A DNA stretch of 20,413 bases from Priapulus caudatus (taxonomy: Eukaryota; Priapulida; Priapulimorpha; Priapulimorphida; Priapulidae). Within the stretch, counting starts at the first letter, position 1. The number at the start of each line of letters is the position of its first letter. The notes beneath the pieces are model-generated. The model had not been told where the DNA came from. It worked only from the letters and a program-made list of their open reading frames with translations, and did not search any database. The stretch lies in contig NW_014577640.1 in assembly GCF_000485595.1 (NCBI RefSeq), positions 153,554 to 173,966 on the forward strand. Reading direction: 5' to 3'. A program made the position numbers and the translations under genes. Shown here one piece after another: positions 18,381 through 20,413 of this stretch.

Positions 18381-19213
18381 CTGCGAAAAATAAGCAGTAA
18401 ACGCTATAATTTAATGCTGAGTAATTGTAAATGATTGAAGATGAGCCGTTTTTAAAAAAATATCCAAGGCCAGCATATGGCATTATCCTAATTGTCGCTG
18501 CAGAAAATACACAGCGTGGAGTGAGAAAAAACGTTCCTTTTCAACTTGAATATATTTAGTTTGTAAGCCATTATTTTGTAAGCGTATTACCTACACTTTC
18601 CTACAGCGAGCATTTAAGTATAAAGCCTAGCCCGTTGGGATGTTTAAATAGGCACTACTCTGTCGCGGATAGATTGGTGAAGAAGAAGCTCATATGCCGC
18701 CGCCACGAAGAAGTGCACATAACACAATGTCATAGCAACGCATGAGCAAACATCATATACCACATAATATAGAATAAGGTAGTCGTGCTAACGTGGAAAG
18801 TATTATTTTGTTCTGCTTGCGTATGTCCACATTAAAATACATATCAGCCCAAGCATATAAACTGTAGTTTATAAACATGTGCCCGGGATATTATACCTGC
18901 TAGGGTAATACATTGACTCGACCCCCTTTTTCCATCACGGCCCTGCGTTAAGGTTTCCCCGCCAGTAAATACGATGGTAATTTTGTATTTACTTACATAT
19001 ATAAGAGTGAACTACGACATTTGTGGAAACTACTATGATATTGCGTGTAATAGAAAAAGTGTTAGATGAATTAATATGCAAAGGGTTATACCTCTGTGCA
19101 TGCGTCCGCCGAGCTAATTGTGCAAAGACTAAAAATAAGTAGTGGCTAGGCGACTGTTTTATTCACGAGCAGAAATGCGATGAACGTTGGCGATGCAGTA
19201 TATAGCCACTTAC
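18381..19213 (-). other. Intron between the two N-terminal GTPase exons (833 nt)
   Basis: Defined by the flanking donor (19213) and acceptor (18381). Contains no recognised feature. Confidence 0.8.
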
Positions 19214-19270
19214 CTAGATGTGGATCGTATTCGTTGATAAATCTCCTCGTCATGTACTTCACCGTGAGAG
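19214..19270 (-). CDS. RASL12: RASL12-like small GTPase, exon following the P-loop
   Basis: 57 nt: two bases completing a codon, then LTVKYMTRRFINEYDPHL and the first base of Glu. The acceptor is ccccattgcag|CT at 19271/19270 and the donor is CTAG|gtaagt at 19214/19213, a perfect consensus. LTVKY is the helix right after the GKS/T of the P-loop, and RFINEYDP(H)LED is switch I, where Ras has YDPTIED. The first codon is probably Ala, split G|CT. The P-loop exon itself is not seen: I scanned the minus strand up to 20413 for GK(S/T) and found none, so the gene continues beyond the window. Confidence 0.9.
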
Positions 19271-20413
19271 CTGCAATGGGGAAGAGTAGAATTTATATGA
19301 TTGCGTGCATTACAACACGAATATCCCATCGCGATAGACGACGCGCGCGCTTTCGTTCGACTTGCAAACGCGATTTCACACAGCACCTGTCAGTCCTGTT
19401 TAACGGCGTACTTTGCTAACGCCGCCGCGCGATGCGAATCGTCCCCTGTGACGCACACGACTATGGTGACCGAAATGACCGTTAAATTCGTCACCAACGG
19501 CCTGGGACATGATTATCACTATATCTGTGTTTCTTCTTCGATAATCCCGGTTATATCATATATCCTCCCCAAGGTATCATATCCCGTGCTATCATGGAAG
19601 ATTATAGCTATTTGGGCCTCGCGAGGCGCGAGGCTCCTGGCCGTTATCAATGCGTCGTCCGAAAACAAAAGCCTATGTAAGAAAACACTATCTTTGGAAG
19701 GTGCAACGATCTCTTAACACCCAGCGTTAGTGCTCGTGTTAAACAAAGCATGGTCATTACTGATTTACGCGCGACAGCCCGCAGCGACGGCCGTTGCGTA
19801 TTTAACCGGTGGCATCTTACGACCACGTTTCAATTGAAGTTTAATGAATGAGTTAGCAATGATTCATGAATGTAATAACCGCGATATTTCCGGTGCGTTT
19901 ACTGCGCGTACCGTCCTTCACCTCCTTCAGTGACCTCTGAAAATAATTGGACGTAATTAATTCTATTTAATTAACTGGCTGTAATCAAATTATTGCAGGA
20001 AAAGCACGCGAAAGGTGCTGCTGTTTATGTCGCTATAATGTGGCCCCGATGCGTCATCTAAGCACTTATGCTGCTTCTTAGTGAAGTTAAGTTCAATGGT
20101 GACACGTACGACAGAGTGTACGTGCGGTACGCAAGGCAAATACGTCTACCTATGTCATTTTACCCATGTCACCCCTCTACCCTTAAACTACCTTACCGTT
20201 TTTTCGCTCGTTTAGCCCTTCTCTCTCTCTCTCTCTCTCTCTTTCTCTTTCACGGTCTTGCGTTTTTTTCCCCATCTTTCTGGCGATAACGCTATCGACT
20301 ATTAGACTTCGACCATTAGACATTAACCATTAGACTTGCGCAATGTTAACAATATCTACGAAACCCAACATATTACCATTGCCACTAGCATCATATATAT
20401 ATACATATGTACG
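19271..20413 (-). other. 5' intron of the RASL12-like gene, partial
   Basis: Sequence upstream of the first visible GTPase exon. It contains a CT microsatellite at about 20219-20242, three short ACCATTAGACTT-type repeats near 20300-20337 and a possible 25-nt exon at 19912-19936. A 138-codon plus-strand frame at 19301-19717 has no recognisable features. Confidence 0.5.
20219..20242. repeat. (CT)n microsatellite
   Basis: Perfect CT run in the presumed first intron of the RASL12-like gene. Confidence 0.9.

Noticed and set aside
19301-19717. 138-codon plus-strand frame in the GTPase first intron
   Set aside because: It has no ATG at its left end, no recognised domain, and no splice or promoter context.
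1-20413. CRISPR array, bacterial operon, or viral genome
   Set aside because: Repeats here are contiguous tandem or dispersed transposon-type, spliced exons are present, and no prokaryotic or viral gene was recognised.

Overview
The window looks like nuclear DNA from an animal, most likely an arthropod and possibly an insect. It holds spliced exons with GT/AG boundaries, long introns, very dense CT, GT/GCGT and AT microsatellites, two minisatellites and several short inverted-repeat transposons. There are no operons and no ribosome-binding-site logic. Species cannot be fixed by eye. Most long open frames here are low-complexity repeats that happen to lack stops, not genes.

Two protein genes can be supported, both on the minus strand. 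(1) At 6721-7200 lies the first coding exon of a rhodopsin-family peptide-hormone receptor of the GnRH/AKH/corazonin/vasopressin superfamily. It covers the N-terminus to TM4 and ends at a clean splice donor; the TM5-TM7 exons are not visible and should lie to the left of the window. (2) From 19270 down to 14028 run four consecutive exons (19214-19270, 18307-18380, 18005-18192, 14028-14406) of a RASL12-type Ras-like small GTPase. All three internal junctions agree in phase, and the joined frame runs from just after the P-loop to the stop codon, about 231 residues. The P-loop exon is not found and should lie to the right of the window.

Layout. 1-2300: A+C-skewed and G+T-skewed low-complexity DNA containing a diverged duplicated block. 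2300-6180: intergenic DNA or receptor intron with CT, GT and GAA tracts. 6180-6715: GCGT-rich start of the receptor intron. 6721-7200: receptor exon. 7201-7910: its 5' region, with a 39-bp minisatellite. 8220-8862: large CT array with an internal 292-bp duplication. 8900-13340: intergenic, with an inverted-repeat element at 10302-10849 that contains a perfect 25-bp-arm palindrome. 13341-13829: twelve 40-bp repeats, most of them containing a short hairpin, just downstream of the RASL12-type stop. 14028-19270: the GTPase gene, whose 3.6-kb last intron carries an AT-flanked hairpin and two terminal-inverted-repeat elements. One of those has a 3-bp TTA duplication, a TATA box and a 26-codon reading frame. 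19271-20413: first-intron DNA of the GTPase gene.

The two genes have no evident functional link. Two perfect matches to the general CTCF consensus, in divergent orientation, lie between them (9092-9105 and 13351-13364) and could mark a chromatin boundary. No new multi-gene system was found. The best leads are the CTCF-like pair, the hairpin minisatellite, the palindromic insertion and the promoter-bearing intronic transposon.
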